Source of the DNA: Neisseria montereyensis
GTDB lineage: Bacteria; Pseudomonadota; Gammaproteobacteria; Burkholderiales; Neisseriaceae
Reading direction: 5' to 3'
Length of the DNA stretch: 64,000 nucleotides
Assembly: GCF_024834045.1 (NCBI RefSeq)
Contig: NZ_JANUXW010000005.1
Span: forward strand, 62,001-126,000
In this document: piece after piece, positions 38,068-48,799 of the stretch
Layout: every line of letters begins with the position of its first letter
Position numbering within the stretch: the stretch's first letter is position 1
The notes under the pieces: model-generated
The model's database searches: none
What the model saw: only the letters and a program-made list of their open reading frames with translations
What the model was told of the DNA's origin: nothing
Translations under genes and position numbers: made by a program

Positions 38068-38568
38068 TTGGGGTGATTCCTTCTTTGTAAAATTAGCTAT
38101 TAAAAATAAAGTTGGGGCGGCTATCGATCCCGTTATCTAAATTGTTGGCGGCTTGTTCGGTATGCTTAAATTTATAAGGTAGTCGGTGTTTTTTATTTAA
38201 TAGGCATTCGGGCAAGCAGGTTTCAATTATTGGTAATAAATAAAAATTTATCTATAAAAGTTTTCTTTATCCGGTTATTTGGTAAGCATATTGATAAAAT
38301 TAAAATATGCCGAAATTGCTTTAATATGCATTGAAGGTTTTCAGACGATTTAAAACTGTTTAAGTTCGTTTTATAGACCATATGAAACTATAAAAGTAAT
38401 TATTTTTCCGTCTGTTAAAATCAAATATTGTAAATATGATTTAACTATACAACAGGCATCATTCATGCTCAGATTTGGCTATTGCCGACAGTATTTGGAA
38501 AATACCATCAAATTTTTTGATATACGGCATATTGCTTAAATCTAAAGGAATCCATTCGGAAAACTTGC
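38068..38568. other. AT-rich intergenic region in the polysaccharide cluster
   Basis: About 500 bp with no credible ORF, lower in GC than its flanks and without an intact DUS; decayed DUS-like words such as TCAGACGATT occur. It should hold the promoter of the formyltransferase operon. No RNA gene or repeat was recognised. Confidence 0.5.
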
Positions 38569-39210
38569 TTAATTAGTGGTTATGTCATCTTGTTGCTTTT
38601 CTTCATGGTTATGATTGCCTGTAAAATAAGGCATTGTGGCCTCTCCTTCTGCAGAAATTCCTTCCCGCACAAAAACTTTTTTAATGGTTAAAAATAAAAT
38701 CTTGATATCCAACATAAAGCTGTAATTATCGATATACCAGATATCGTATTGAAATTTATCGTCCCATGACAGGGCATTGCGTCCGTTGACTTGAGCCCAG
38801 CCTGTAATACCCGGCTTCATTTCGTGGCGTCGGTATTGAAATTCATTGTAGAGCGGCAAATATTGCATCAGCAGCGGGCGCGGGCCGACCAAACTCATAT
38901 CGCCTTTTAAAACATTCCACAACTCAGGCAGTTCGTCGAGGCTGGTGGCACGGAGTTTTTTGCCAAAATCGGTCAGCCTTTCGCTGTCGGGCAAGGGATT
39001 ACCGTTTGCATCAACCGCATCGCGCATGGAACGGAATTTAATCATCTTAAATGGTTTGCCGTCTTGTCCGGGGCGTGTTTGGGTAAAGAAAACGGGAGAA
39101 CCAAGATTTTTTCGGATTAAATAAACCAGAATCAGCAATATCGGCGATAAGACAATCAGGCCGAGTGCCGAAGCAAGAATATCTAAAAGGCGTTTCAATA
39201 GCTTATTCAT
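38569..39210 (-). CDS. Initiating bacterial sugar transferase (undecaprenyl-phosphate hexose-1-phosphate transferase)
   Basis: A 213-residue PglB/PglC/WcaJ-core enzyme. An N-terminal membrane re-entrant segment (5-30) is followed by PVFFTQTRPGQDGKPF, KFRSMRD, RATSLDELPELWNVLKGDMSLVGPRP and KPGITGWAQVNGR, all family signatures. It loads the first sugar on the lipid carrier. Neisserial PglB often carries an extra C-terminal acetyltransferase or ATP-grasp domain; none is present, only a charged tail. It overlaps the preceding glycosyltransferase stop by 4 nt. Confidence 0.9.
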   Translation of the reverse strand: MNKLLKRLLDILASALGLIVLSPILLILVYLIRKNLGSPVFFTQTRPGQDGKPFKMIKFRSMRDAVDANGNPLPDSERLTDFGKKLRATSLDELPELWNVLKGDMSLVGPRPLLMQYLPLYNEFQYRRHEMKPGITGWAQVNGRNALSWDDKFQYDIWYIDNYSFMLDIKILFLTIKKVFVREGISAEGEATMPYFTGNHNHEEKQQDDITTN

Positions 39211-40376
39211 ACACCTAACCTTTCTATTAGGTTGATGATTTTTTGATAGGAAACATCGCGTTTGAAGCGCTTGATAATTTCATCACTTTGAATGGGATCG
39301 TCTTTATGTTTTAAGATATTGCGGGCGGCCGCCACAAAACTATCCACATTACCGGATTGATAGTTTGCATGAGGAAGTAATGACAGCACCTCATCGGTTT
39401 CTTCCCCTACTTGGCTGTTCAATATCGGCTTTTGCAATGCCATATAGTCGGATAATTTATTGGTTATGGACTGTGGGGCGTATGAGTGGATGGGGTTGAT
39501 GGCAATATGGCATGCTTTGGCAACCGACATCATTTCACTGTAGGGTAAGTAGCCGTAAAATTTTATGGATTCATGAGTATAATTTTGTAGTTTTTCTAAA
39601 TCCGGGCCCCCGCCCATAATATGTAACTCAACATTTTCACCTTCGTTTGCCAATTGGATAATCCCTTTGCATACGGTTTCTACGTCATAGCTGAAACTCA
39701 GTGTACCCAGATAGAAAAAGCGTGTTTTTTGATTGTCAAAAGTATGTACCGGCGCTTTTTCCAACGTATCGAAATCGGCACCGATATAAACCACTTCTCC
39801 CGGTGCTTGGGGGTTGGCTTCTAGTGCACGCTGTAAATAAGTTTGGGATACTGCCACCAAACCGTCGGCATAACGGTAAGCTCTATCGGCTTTTGAAGAA
39901 AAGGGTAGGAGGCGGTGTGGGATTTTCTTTAATTGGGGAATCACGGCGGAAAAGGATTCCGGCCAAATGTCTTGCACATCAACAATAAGCCGGTAGCCCA
40001 AGCGTTGTTTATGCTTTCCCAATACAATATTGGAAGCAATAAAGGGGTAGGCCGAATAAACGATATCGGGTGTACCGAAATCGCCTTGAGCCAGCATTTG
40101 ATCCAGTGCCCGAACAAAAACATGATGGCTTTTTAGCCGGGCAACCGAAACATTTTTCTGATAGCCGCTTTCATTCAGCAATACCACTTTTAAGCGTTCG
40201 TTTGAGGCGGCGGCAGCCTGTTCGGATGTTCGGAACGATTTGTCGTAATGTCTGAAATTGCTGGTGATTAAAACCACATTGTGTGATTTTGACAGTAATT
40301 CTGCTAAATACCAGAAACGGTTGAAGTGTGGTTCCGGCGGCAGCGAGCAATAGGGGGCGACAATGGTAATATTCAT
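39207..40376 (-). CDS. Glycosyltransferase, GT4-like
   Basis: A 389-residue GT-B enzyme. It begins MNITIVAPYCSLPPEPHFNRFWYLAE, typical of GT4 WbuB-like proteins. RFFYLGTLSFSYDVETV and LHIMGGGPDLEKLQNY belong to the nucleotide-sugar-binding half. It adds one sugar of the repeat unit at the inner membrane. It overlaps the sugar transferase gene by 4 nt. Confidence 0.85.
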   Translation of the reverse strand: MNITIVAPYCSLPPEPHFNRFWYLAELLSKSHNVVLITSNFRHYDKSFRTSEQAAAASNERLKVVLLNESGYQKNVSVARLKSHHVFVRALDQMLAQGDFGTPDIVYSAYPFIASNIVLGKHKQRLGYRLIVDVQDIWPESFSAVIPQLKKIPHRLLPFSSKADRAYRYADGLVAVSQTYLQRALEANPQAPGEVVYIGADFDTLEKAPVHTFDNQKTRFFYLGTLSFSYDVETVCKGIIQLANEGENVELHIMGGGPDLEKLQNYTHESIKFYGYLPYSEMMSVAKACHIAINPIHSYAPQSITNKLSDYMALQKPILNSQVGEETDEVLSLLPHANYQSGNVDSFVAAARNILKHKDDPIQSDEIIKRFKRDVSYQKIINLIERLGV

Positions 40377-40394
40377 ATCTTAATCCTCCGGGGC

Positions 40395-41465
40395 TTACAT
40401 ATTGTATGCCGCCATTGTTGTCCGATAGATTTCTTCATCCGAACATAAACGGATAACATGGTCATGGAGTGCTTGTCCCAATTGATGGCGCAATTCGGGA
40501 TGATCTACCAAGTTTTCAACACATTGGGCAAAGCGTTCCTTATCGCCGAGTTCGACACAATAACCGGTTTGGCCGTCGACAACCATTTCCGAAATACCGG
40601 ACATATCGTAAGTAATCACCGGTGTGTTATATAAGCCCGCTTCCAACACATTATTGCCAACACCGGCGCAGTCGTCACCTTTGCAGTTTGGCGTGTTAAC
40701 CAAAATATCGGTTTCTTTAAAGTAAGCTGTTAAATCGCGGACACCGCCGAGAAAGGTCACTTTATCGGCAATACCCAATGATTGTGCCTGTTGTTTCAAG
40801 CTGTCCATATTCTCACCCGTGCCGGCAATTTGTAGGCGTACGGGAATATGGCGTTCATCTAACATCTTGAAAATATCCAGCATTAAATGTACGGCCCGTA
40901 TATTGTCGAGGCGAGACAATGTGCCCAACATCACATAATCTTTATCGGTTTTCTCCGGTACATAATCTACTTTATGCAGGGCGTTATAAGTATAGGTAAT
41001 CCGGTTGGCCGGAAAACCGTGGCGGATAAGCTTATCGCGTTCGTGTTTGCAGTTGGCAATAATATAAACATTCAGTTTGTCGAACAATTTGGCAATTTTG
41101 GGGTAGGTTGGTGCATGCAGGCCGCGGGCATGGTAAAAAACTTTGGTTTTGGGTGAGGCGATTTTGGCCGCGATGGCACATGCCGGTACAATCCGTGCCA
41201 TTTGACAGTGGATAATGTCGGGCTTTTCTTGAAACAACATTTTCATGTATTTGCGTGTGGCATTCAGATAGCCTAATTTGCCGCCGGTATAAAAATCAAT
41301 GTCATACCAGCGGATACCCAGATCAAGTGCATCTTGCAACAATGGGCCGGAAGAAGAAGCCAAAACAACATCGTGTCCGTAATGGAGTAGTAGGCGGCCA
41401 AGTCGGAATGATGCATGTTCGGTACCACCCAGACCACTCATTGAAGTGCTTAAAATAATTTTCAT
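40395..41465 (-). CDS. Glycosyltransferase, GT4 family
   Basis: A 356-residue GT-B enzyme. The N-terminus MSGLGGTEHASFRLGRLL is the glycine-rich acceptor loop, and GVGNNVLEAGLYNTPVITYD is the C-terminal donor-binding motif of GT4. It acts in repeat-unit assembly. It begins 4 bp after the polymerase gene ends and ends 18 bp before the next glycosyltransferase gene. Confidence 0.86.
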   Translation of the reverse strand: MKIILSTSMSGLGGTEHASFRLGRLLLHYGHDVVLASSSGPLLQDALDLGIRWYDIDFYTGGKLGYLNATRKYMKMLFQEKPDIIHCQMARIVPACAIAAKIASPKTKVFYHARGLHAPTYPKIAKLFDKLNVYIIANCKHERDKLIRHGFPANRITYTYNALHKVDYVPEKTDKDYVMLGTLSRLDNIRAVHLMLDIFKMLDERHIPVRLQIAGTGENMDSLKQQAQSLGIADKVTFLGGVRDLTAYFKETDILVNTPNCKGDDCAGVGNNVLEAGLYNTPVITYDMSGISEMVVDGQTGYCVELGDKERFAQCVENLVDHPELRHQLGQALHDHVIRLCSDEEIYRTTMAAYNM

Positions 41466-41469
41466 TGCG

Positions 41470-42765
41470 TTATAACCGTTTTAGTTGAAAATAAGGCTGC
41501 CTGCGCGATGCGGTATGTTTGACAGGCAGGGAATATGTGGCATAAATAAAACTTAAAAAACAAGGAATCCATATAAACGGCAGCCTCAAAATAGAGGAAG
41601 GAATAAATCCGCCGATTAAAAATATAGCCAGACAGGCAAGTGAGAAAAAGCGCTGCTTATTCGTTAGATTTGCCGTTGTCATTGTAAAAATATAAGTTAT
41701 TACATAGCTTATAAAAGCGAGTAATGAAATGATACCGAAGGCCAAATATAGTTCGATGAGGAAGCTGTGCGGATTTAGAAAACCCAATTCAAAACTTAGG
41801 TGTCCGCCAAAATACTCACCAAAGTTTTTAGGGCCGTATCCTGTAAATAAGAACGGCGGATTTTCCCAAAAATAGTTATAGATTTCTTTACGATAAGAAA
41901 CAGAGTTATCCTGATCCAAATCGAAGAGAAAGAGATATAAGCGGGAAGAAATATTTTCTAAAAACGGATTACCGTAGAGAGACAGTAAAAAATTCTGTAT
42001 CCAACGGGTAGGAATGGCATAAAGTCCTAAAGCGACCAAACCTGTAGATAAAAATAATGTAAAACCGTTATTCCGATACATCAGTGCTAAAAAAAGTAAC
42101 CCTATATAGCATACGGTTGCCGTGCGTGATGCGCTGGCAATGATAATAAAACCCAATGATAAAAAGATTATCCAGCCGGTTATGGTATCTTTGGTAGAGG
42201 TTTTTTGAAGGTTGAAGAATAAAAGAACAGTTGGTGCCAAACACAAGGCGGTAGTGCCCAGATTATTGGGATTGAAGAAAAAGCCTTTGATAATACCTGC
42301 TTCTACCGCTAATACGTCATCGCTGGAAACAAATTGAAAACCGGTTAAAAGTTCAATTAATGGCGGTATGCAGATAAACATTGAAAATACAATGATTAAA
42401 TTGCGAATAAACTGTATTTTATTTTCGTGGCGGGAAATAATTAAATGCAGTAAGTAGAAGAAAGCGGGTACTGTTAAAAAGAAAGTTAAATCCGCATAAT
42501 CAGTTAATTCTAGTGTGGTAATCAAAAAATGTATGGAAGCCCAACCGGACATTAAAGCCAAACTTAGCAGTGCAAATCCTGTTTTGGGTATAAAACGTTT
42601 GCTTTCTAAAAAAGCAATCAGCAAAACAGCCAATACGAATAGCATTGATAAGGGATTATCAATGCGGGGAATCCCGACCAGATAAGACAACATAGGCCCG
42701 GTCATGTATGCTGTAAGCATGGCATACACCATGAAAATATAAATAGTTTGGCTTTTGATTTTCAT
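41470..42765 (-). CDS. Wzy-like O-antigen/exopolysaccharide polymerase
   Basis: A 431-residue protein with about eleven hydrophobic helices and a large periplasmic loop containing GYGPKNFGEYFGG and the Wzy_C-type motif NPHSFLIELYLAFG. It would join repeat units in the periplasm; O-antigen ligases share this fold, so ligase is the alternative. AT-rich, as is common for wzy genes. It overlaps the preceding glycosyltransferase by 4 nt. Confidence 0.82.
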   Translation of the reverse strand: MKIKSQTIYIFMVYAMLTAYMTGPMLSYLVGIPRIDNPLSMLFVLAVLLIAFLESKRFIPKTGFALLSLALMSGWASIHFLITTLELTDYADLTFFLTVPAFFYLLHLIISRHENKIQFIRNLIIVFSMFICIPPLIELLTGFQFVSSDDVLAVEAGIIKGFFFNPNNLGTTALCLAPTVLLFFNLQKTSTKDTITGWIIFLSLGFIIIASASRTATVCYIGLLFLALMYRNNGFTLFLSTGLVALGLYAIPTRWIQNFLLSLYGNPFLENISSRLYLFLFDLDQDNSVSYRKEIYNYFWENPPFLFTGYGPKNFGEYFGGHLSFELGFLNPHSFLIELYLAFGIISLLAFISYVITYIFTMTTANLTNKQRFFSLACLAIFLIGGFIPSSILRLPFIWIPCFLSFIYATYSLPVKHTASRRQPYFQLKRL

Positions 42766-43949
42766 GAATTTTTGACTGAGTTTCGGTTATTGGATAATGC
42801 CTTTTGATACTCTTCGGTAATCCGGTTCACAATACTGGCTTCGCCAAATTCATTAATGCAGTCATTGCGCAATTGTTCGGGATGATAATTTTGGCGGCTT
42901 TCATATAGATCAATCATAGCTTGTACCAGTGCGTCGATGTCTTCGGTAGGTACCAGTAAGCCGTTTTCTTCCGTCACAATAGATTCGGGGCCGCCACAGC
43001 GTGTCGCAATAATAGGCAACCCTTGGGCTAAAGCTTCAATAAAAACGACGCCAAACGTTTCATGCCTGCTAGCAAGTACAAACGCATCTGATTGGCGCAT
43101 CAGTTTCAATACATCAGGGTATTGGAGGCCACCCAAAAAACTAACCGAATCTTGCAGGTTCAATTGTTTGGCCTGCTCGTGCAGCTGGGGTTCGGCCAAA
43201 CCGGTACCACCGATTTTAAGCCGCATATCGGGATATTTTTCCAATACTTTGGCAAAAGCGGACAATAGGATATCGAAGCCTTTTTTAAAATTCAGATGCG
43301 CAACCGAGCAAAAAGTAAAATGACTGTTTTGCGGTTTGGTTGAAAAATCGAATGATTCGGAAGCTTGGGCAGATAAGATATTGGGAATGTATTTCCATTC
43401 CAAACCACGATATATTTCTTTAAGCAATGTACAAAAATCTTTGCTGACCGCAATACGCGAAGCACATTTTTGTGCCGACAGATGCATGGCATCCCATTGC
43501 CAGTTGCGGATTAATTTTCTGGCATAAGTCGTACTGTGTTCGGTAATAACATAAGGAATCCCCGTTTGCTCATGAAGGCTATGGGCTAAAACTCCACCGA
43601 AATTCATACAGTGGGCATGAATGATATCCGGATAGCCGTGATCCCGAACATAATGTTCAAACAGTTTTTTACCTGCGTTTACCCAACGGGTGCGGTCTAA
43701 AGGCAGCCTTGGAAAGAAATACATACTTTTATAAACATAAGTCGGTATGTTTTCTTCAACATAATGGCGGATGCCGTATCCTCCCGTCACAATAGATTTC
43801 GGTTTGCCGCGTAAAGAGCGAAACAGTGGTGCGGTTACGCCTATTTTCAGGCCGGATCGTTGCAATGCTTGTGCCTGCTGGCGGAAGAAAATACCGTCAA
43901 CATCTTCCGGTGTTTCCGGATACCAAGAAGGGATAATTAGAACATGCAT
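42762..43949 (-). CDS. Glycosyltransferase, GT4 family
   Basis: A 395-residue GT-B enzyme. It begins MHVLIIPSWYPETPEDVDGIFFRQQAQAL, and the E-x7-E region reads ASRHETFGVVFIEALAQGLP, followed by GGPESIVTEENGLLVP. It adds a sugar in repeat-unit assembly. Its 3' end is coupled to the wzy-like gene. Confidence 0.9.
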   Translation of the reverse strand: MHVLIIPSWYPETPEDVDGIFFRQQAQALQRSGLKIGVTAPLFRSLRGKPKSIVTGGYGIRHYVEENIPTYVYKSMYFFPRLPLDRTRWVNAGKKLFEHYVRDHGYPDIIHAHCMNFGGVLAHSLHEQTGIPYVITEHSTTYARKLIRNWQWDAMHLSAQKCASRIAVSKDFCTLLKEIYRGLEWKYIPNILSAQASESFDFSTKPQNSHFTFCSVAHLNFKKGFDILLSAFAKVLEKYPDMRLKIGGTGLAEPQLHEQAKQLNLQDSVSFLGGLQYPDVLKLMRQSDAFVLASRHETFGVVFIEALAQGLPIIATRCGGPESIVTEENGLLVPTEDIDALVQAMIDLYESRQNYHPEQLRNDCINEFGEASIVNRITEEYQKALSNNRNSVKNS

Positions 43950-43999
43950 ATAGGGTGCCTTATTGTTTCAATAGGAAGGCTGGTGCCATTAAGGTTTTG

Positions 44000-45439
44000 T
44001 TATTCCGGTTGCCGATCTGCATGGTGTTTCAGACGGCCTTTTATTTGTACAGCTAAATGATTTAATGTATTACGGTTTTTAAATAGTAATAGGGTTAAAG
44101 CTATTAGCCATAATAGGGCGAAAAAATAGTAGTTACGGCTGGTGCCGTAATAGGTATAAAGCAAACATACGGCAAGACATAAAAAAGTACTGCCATAGAG
44201 TTTTATTCGCGGAAGAGGTTGCCATAGTCTTATGGAAGCTTCCGATTTCAATATGGAAAACAACCAAAAAGATATTGCAGTCGATATAGCGGCGCCACGG
44301 GCACCCGCTATGGGTATCAAACCGTATAACAAGCCCAGATTACACAGCAGGGCAGTAATGGAAAAGATGGTAATCAACCAGGTTTTCTTGCTGACATTAA
44401 TACCGATACCGGTAACTTCCGTGAGTGTATATAGCAGTGGAAACAGCATGCTTGATAACAGAATAAACTGAACCGGTGCATATTTTTCGGGCAGTATCCA
44501 AGTGACTAATGGTGAAAAAAGGCCGACGATACAAATTAATGCGGCAATTACATCAGTCATGGATTCGGTGATACTGCCGATTTTATCTAAGTTGGTTTTT
44601 TCTTTGACCCATTTGAATACCATCGGTGCCCAAATAACCGAAAAAATATTTTGGAAAATAAGCGCAATGGCACCAAAACTAACGGCCATAGAGTACACAC
44701 CCAATTCAGAAAGGCCTGATAGCTCTTTCAATAAAAAACGGTCGACCGATGTAAAACCCCAATAAGCCAAGCCACCTAAAGCCAACGGCAGACCGTAATG
44801 CAGGCTTTCTTTTAGCAGTGGTGCGGACAGTGTAGACGAAGCTGCCGCACCCAATTCGCTCCGTGTTTGCCATATCAAAATCAAAACAGTTAAGATTTGC
44901 GCCAAGGTATAGGATGAAACGAGTGTGAGCGTATGGGAGGGAAGGCCGATGGCAACACTGATAAGAACAAATATTAAAATCAATAATTTAGGCGCAAGCT
45001 GGCTGAATGAAAAAGCAAAAGCCTTTTCTCCCATTCGCAAAATTAAAGCGAAATAACGCGTAAGTAATGAGCTGCTAAAGAAAAGAAGGCATAGCAATCC
45101 GAGTGTATTGTTGCTGATTTCCAGCACTTCTTCAGATGGCCATGCAAGACGGATAAGTGCAATAACCACGCAAAGAATGATGGTTATTATCACTGGTGGT
45201 AATACAATGGCTTGAAATAATGCAGCTTTATCGGATGCTGCATGGTATTCACGGATATATGCCTGATCTAAGCCCAAACCGGTTAAAGTAAGGGTAAGGG
45301 CGGCTACCGTTTGCAACATCACAATCCGTCCGATATCTTCGGCTGGGAAATACCAAGAAATCAGTGGTAGGGAAATAATACCGATAGCGGCACTCCCTAA
45401 CGGGCCAAGTGCATAGCCTAAAATTTTGCGTGTATTCAT
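44000..45439 (-). CDS. Wzx-like polysaccharide flippase
   Basis: A 479-residue protein with 12-14 hydrophobic helices, beginning with the MATE-like GYALGPLGSAAIGIISLPLIS. It would flip the lipid-linked repeat unit across the inner membrane. It is the first gene of the flippase-GT-polymerase-GT-GT-sugar transferase operon. A DUS lies inside its 3' end (near 44028), where it encodes part of KGRLKHH. Confidence 0.87.
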   Translation of the reverse strand: MNTRKILGYALGPLGSAAIGIISLPLISWYFPAEDIGRIVMLQTVAALTLTLTGLGLDQAYIREYHAASDKAALFQAIVLPPVIITIILCVVIALIRLAWPSEEVLEISNNTLGLLCLLFFSSSLLTRYFALILRMGEKAFAFSFSQLAPKLLILIFVLISVAIGLPSHTLTLVSSYTLAQILTVLILIWQTRSELGAAASSTLSAPLLKESLHYGLPLALGGLAYWGFTSVDRFLLKELSGLSELGVYSMAVSFGAIALIFQNIFSVIWAPMVFKWVKEKTNLDKIGSITESMTDVIAALICIVGLFSPLVTWILPEKYAPVQFILLSSMLFPLLYTLTEVTGIGINVSKKTWLITIFSITALLCNLGLLYGLIPIAGARGAAISTAISFWLFSILKSEASIRLWQPLPRIKLYGSTFLCLAVCLLYTYYGTSRNYYFFALLWLIALTLLLFKNRNTLNHLAVQIKGRLKHHADRQPE

Positions 45440-45922
45440 GTATTCCTAGGATGAGTTTCAGACGGCTTGTATTGTGCGTAATAGGAAAAATCCTTAATGT
45501 TACAAGTATTAAACCTTTATTGTATTTTTGTGTTTATATGCCGAAGCACTAAATTTTTACATAGAAGATTTTTAATATTTAAGTTACATATCCTTTATAT
45601 CATTTATTTTTTACCATATAAAAATATGCAGGCAGGCCCATTATTTTTGTGCGACTAAGCCTTGATTGGCACTGTGTTACAGTTTTTCATGCAAATAGTA
45701 AATTAAGTATGAGAACTGCTGTTAATATGCTTCGATCAAAGACATGGCAATCTGTATTATTTAAGATTTATGCATATATATGGCGGAAACTTGCTAGTGT
45801 AGTTGCATTTTTTTCGACAATAAGGCGAATGCCTGAAATATACCTACTAAACAATTGCGAATACCTAAACTATTACTGCTTGAGGAAATAAGCAAAAATA
45901 GACCGTATCCGCCATATATTGA
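45440..45922. other. AT-rich intergenic region upstream of the flippase operon
   Basis: About 480 bp. It should carry the flippase-operon promoter on the minus strand. An 80-codon plus-strand ORF (45649-45891) has no ribosome site and no recognisable family, so it is not called. One DUS-like word lies near 45457. Confidence 0.5.
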
Positions 45923-47227
45923 TTATGCTTTTACAATATTTTTTTCTGGTTTTCTAAACTTACCACGGGTATCGATAATCAATTTGGCATGTTCTTTTAT
46001 TAAATCGTAATCGAATTTATCGTGATCAGTTGTTAGAATCACACAGTCGAAGCTGGCAATATTTTCGGCAGTAAACGGTTCGCTTTTTAAATCAAATTTA
46101 TGTTCACGCATTTTGGGGAAAACCGGTACATGTGGATCAGTGTAAGCCACCTTTGCGCCTAAATCCCGCAAGTGTTCCATAACTTCTACTGCAGGGCTTT
46201 CACGCATATCGTCGACATTTTTTTTGTAAGAAATACCTAAAACCAATACCTTGCTGTCTTTAATAGACTGATTACGATCGTTTAATGCCAACATGGTTTT
46301 GTTTATCACGAATTCCGGCATAGCTGAATTGACTTCTCCGGCCAATTCGATAAAACGGGTATTAATACCGTATTCGCGGGCTTTCCAAGTAAGATAAAAC
46401 GGATCGATAGGAATACAGTGGCCGCCTAAGCCGGGACCGGGATAGTAGGCGACAAAGCCGAAAGGTTTGGTTGCTGCGGCTGTAATGACTTCATGAATAT
46501 CAATATCCATTTTATCAGCCACGATTTTCATTTCATTAACCAAACCGATGTTGACGGCTCGGTGGATATTTTCCAAAAGCTTGGTTAATTCGGCTGCTTT
46601 GGTCGAACTAACGGGAACTACTTTATCAATAGCTTGTTTATAGAGGGCAATACCCACTTCCAAACAAGCGGGAGTATGCCCGCCGATTACTTTTGGTATG
46701 GTGCGGGTTTCAAAATTGGGGTTGCCCGGATCTTCGCGTTCCGGTGAATAAACCAGAAAGACGTCTTCACCTACTTTTAAGCCGCTTTCTTCCATACGCG
46801 GCAATAATTCTTCTTCGGTTGTGCCCGGGTAGGTGGTGCTTTCCAATGAGAGTACTTGTCCTTTGCGCAGATAAGGTTTAACCGTATCAGTGGTATTAAT
46901 GACAAAACTGATATCAGGCTCACGGTATTTATTTAACGGGGTCGGTACACATAAAATAATGGCTTCTACTTCGCGGATGCGTGAAAAATCAGTGGTTGCT
47001 TCAAAATGTGTTTTGCTTGCTTCGGCAATTTTTTCAGAAGAGATATGCTCAATATAGCTTTTACCTTGGTTGAGTTTTTCTACTTTTTCAGCATCAATAT
47101 CGAAACCCAATACTTGAAAGCCGATATCAACGTAGCGCAACATTAAAGGTAGACCGACATAACCTAGACCTACAATACCTATTTTGGCTGTTTTATCTGC
47201 GAATTTTTGAATGGTTGCATTTTTCAT
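45923..47227 (-). CDS. UDP-N-acetylhexosamine 6-dehydrogenase (WbpA/TviB-like)
   Basis: A 434-residue enzyme. The NAD-binding motif is [14 protein letters not shown], and the catalytic cysteine is in [15 protein letters not shown] (about residue 270). The C-terminal UDP-binding domain has [17 protein letters not shown]. These match the UDP-GlcNAc/GalNAc dehydrogenases (WbpA, WbpO, TviB, WecC) more than UDP-glucose dehydrogenase. It supplies an uronic acid for the polymer, adding negative charge. It has its own promoter region upstream. Confidence 0.88.
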   Translation of the reverse strand: MKNATIQKFADKTAKIGIVGLGYVGLPLMLRYVDIGFQVLGFDIDAEKVEKLNQGKSYIEHISSEKIAEASKTHFEATTDFSRIREVEAIILCVPTPLNKYREPDISFVINTTDTVKPYLRKGQVLSLESTTYPGTTEEELLPRMEESGLKVGEDVFLVYSPEREDPGNPNFETRTIPKVIGGHTPACLEVGIALYKQAIDKVVPVSSTKAAELTKLLENIHRAVNIGLVNEMKIVADKMDIDIHEVITAAATKPFGFVAYYPGPGLGGHCIPIDPFYLTWKAREYGINTRFIELAGEVNSAMPEFVINKTMLALNDRNQSIKDSKVLVLGISYKKNVDDMRESPAVEVMEHLRDLGAKVAYTDPHVPVFPKMREHKFDLKSEPFTAENIASFDCVILTTDHDKFDYDLIKEHAKLIIDTRGKFRKPEKNIVKA

Positions 47228-47659
47228 GGGGCAGTCTCTTAATAAGGGAAGAAATGCCGGTTAAATAGCAGTATTATCAGCAAAGACTGAATTATGCAAA
47301 ACCGACGATATATCAATTTTATTTTTGTATGACTGATTTGCTATTAATCGGTTTCGTTACTTTGATGCAATTTGGGTGGGTTTACAAAAACAAAACAAAT
47401 TTTGAAATGATAAATGAGAGTAAGTTATTTGAAAGATATTGGCCGTATCTATTCGATAATGGGTGAAATCATCGCTGTATGTTGAAGTAACCTGTTGAAA
47501 AGATAACGGCACATCGGAAATGAATCTAAAAAGCCCGAAATGCCGTTATTGAGGGGTGTAAGACAAAAAGATATGATGTTTAGTTTACAAAATTTTTCAT
47601 ATAATTATGTATTTATAATATCTTATTTTGATAATAAATATTATTTACAATAATAAAAG
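47228..47659. other. AT-rich intergenic region between the dehydrogenase gene and ribD
   Basis: About 430 bp without a credible ORF. It should contain the dehydrogenase promoter. AAAAAGCCCGAAATGCC near 47530 looks like a half terminator, but I could not find a convincing partner arm. Nothing else was recognised. Confidence 0.5.
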
Positions 47660-48754
47660 TTATTTTTCCATAATCCACTTGATATCGTTTTGAATTATAT
47701 TTACTGAAACAGTTTTCCACTTTGCAGGATGGCTTAAAACCGATTCGTTTTGAATAAAATCGAATAAGCCTTTGGCATGACTGCCTAATATTTTTGCAGA
47801 TTGGTATAAAACAATTTCATCTATTAAATCAGCCTCTAAAAAGGCGGTAGATAATGCTATACCGGCTTCCACCATAATTTCACCATAGCCTTCTTCTGCC
47901 AATAATTTTAATAAATGATGAAGGTCGATTTTGCCATTATTTTCAGACGGCCTTAAAATTTGCAAATGTGAATATTGTGATAGTTTTTGTAATTTTACTT
48001 TATCGTTAGATAGTGTCGCGATAATCGTCGGGCTGCCGCTGTCTTGTATCAATTGGCTTTCTAGCGGTATTTTTAGTGTGGTATCGACGACCACGCGTGC
48101 GGGTTGGCGTAAGGTAGGAAATGCTCTGACATTCAATCTTGGATTGTCTGCCAGCACCGTACCGATGCCGGTAATAATGGCACAGCTTTCCGCTCTTAAT
48201 ATTTGCACGTCTGCACGGGCTTTTTCGCCGGTTATCCATTGGCTGCGGCCGTCTGAAAGGGCGGTTTTTCCATCCATACTGGCGGCACACTTGAGACGTA
48301 CAAATGGCCGGCCTCGTTCAATACGGGATAAAAAACCGCGGTTCAGTTTGCGGGATTCGGCTTCAAGCAATCCGCTTTCAGTTTGAATGCCTGCAGCTTC
48401 AAGTATGGCAAAACCTCTGCCTGCCACCAGCGGATTAGGATCAGTCATGGCAGCGACAACACGCGATACACCGGCCTGAGTCAAGGCTTCGGCGCACGGC
48501 GGCGTACGGCCGTAGTGGCTGCATGGTTCGAGGGTAACATAGGCGGTAGCACCGCGAGCGAACTCTCCCGCTTGCCGCAAGGCGTGAACCTCGGCATGAG
48601 GGCCGCCGGCTTTGATATGAAAACCTTGTCCGACAATTTGTGTTCCGTGTGCGATAACGCAACCGACACGCGGGTTGGGGGATGTTGAAAAACGCCCTTG
48701 CCATGCGAGGGCGAGGGCGTTTTGCATCATTTGTATATCGGTTTCGTCGAACAT
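47660..48754 (-). CDS. ribD: Bifunctional riboflavin deaminase/reductase RibD
   Basis: A 364-residue enzyme of riboflavin synthesis. The deaminase domain (1-145) has the zinc site HAEVHALRQAG and PCSHYGRTPPC. The reductase domain follows, with RLKCAASMDGKTAL and the later EAGIALSTAFLEADLIDE. A DUS sits just before the ATG (about 48756-48767), and there is no room for an FMN riboswitch. It lies close to nrdR, as in many proteobacteria. Confidence 0.95.
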   Translation of the reverse strand: MFDETDIQMMQNALALAWQGRFSTSPNPRVGCVIAHGTQIVGQGFHIKAGGPHAEVHALRQAGEFARGATAYVTLEPCSHYGRTPPCAEALTQAGVSRVVAAMTDPNPLVAGRGFAILEAAGIQTESGLLEAESRKLNRGFLSRIERGRPFVRLKCAASMDGKTALSDGRSQWITGEKARADVQILRAESCAIITGIGTVLADNPRLNVRAFPTLRQPARVVVDTTLKIPLESQLIQDSGSPTIIATLSNDKVKLQKLSQYSHLQILRPSENNGKIDLHHLLKLLAEEGYGEIMVEAGIALSTAFLEADLIDEIVLYQSAKILGSHAKGLFDFIQNESVLSHPAKWKTVSVNIIQNDIKWIMEK

Positions 48755-48799
48755 TTTCAGACGGCCTCTATATAAATTTAAGATAAATATTTAATCGGA

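Noticed and set aside
45649-45891. 80-codon plus-strand ORF between the flippase and dehydrogenase genes
   Set aside because: No ribosome site, no recognisable domain, and composition like the AT-rich spacer around it.
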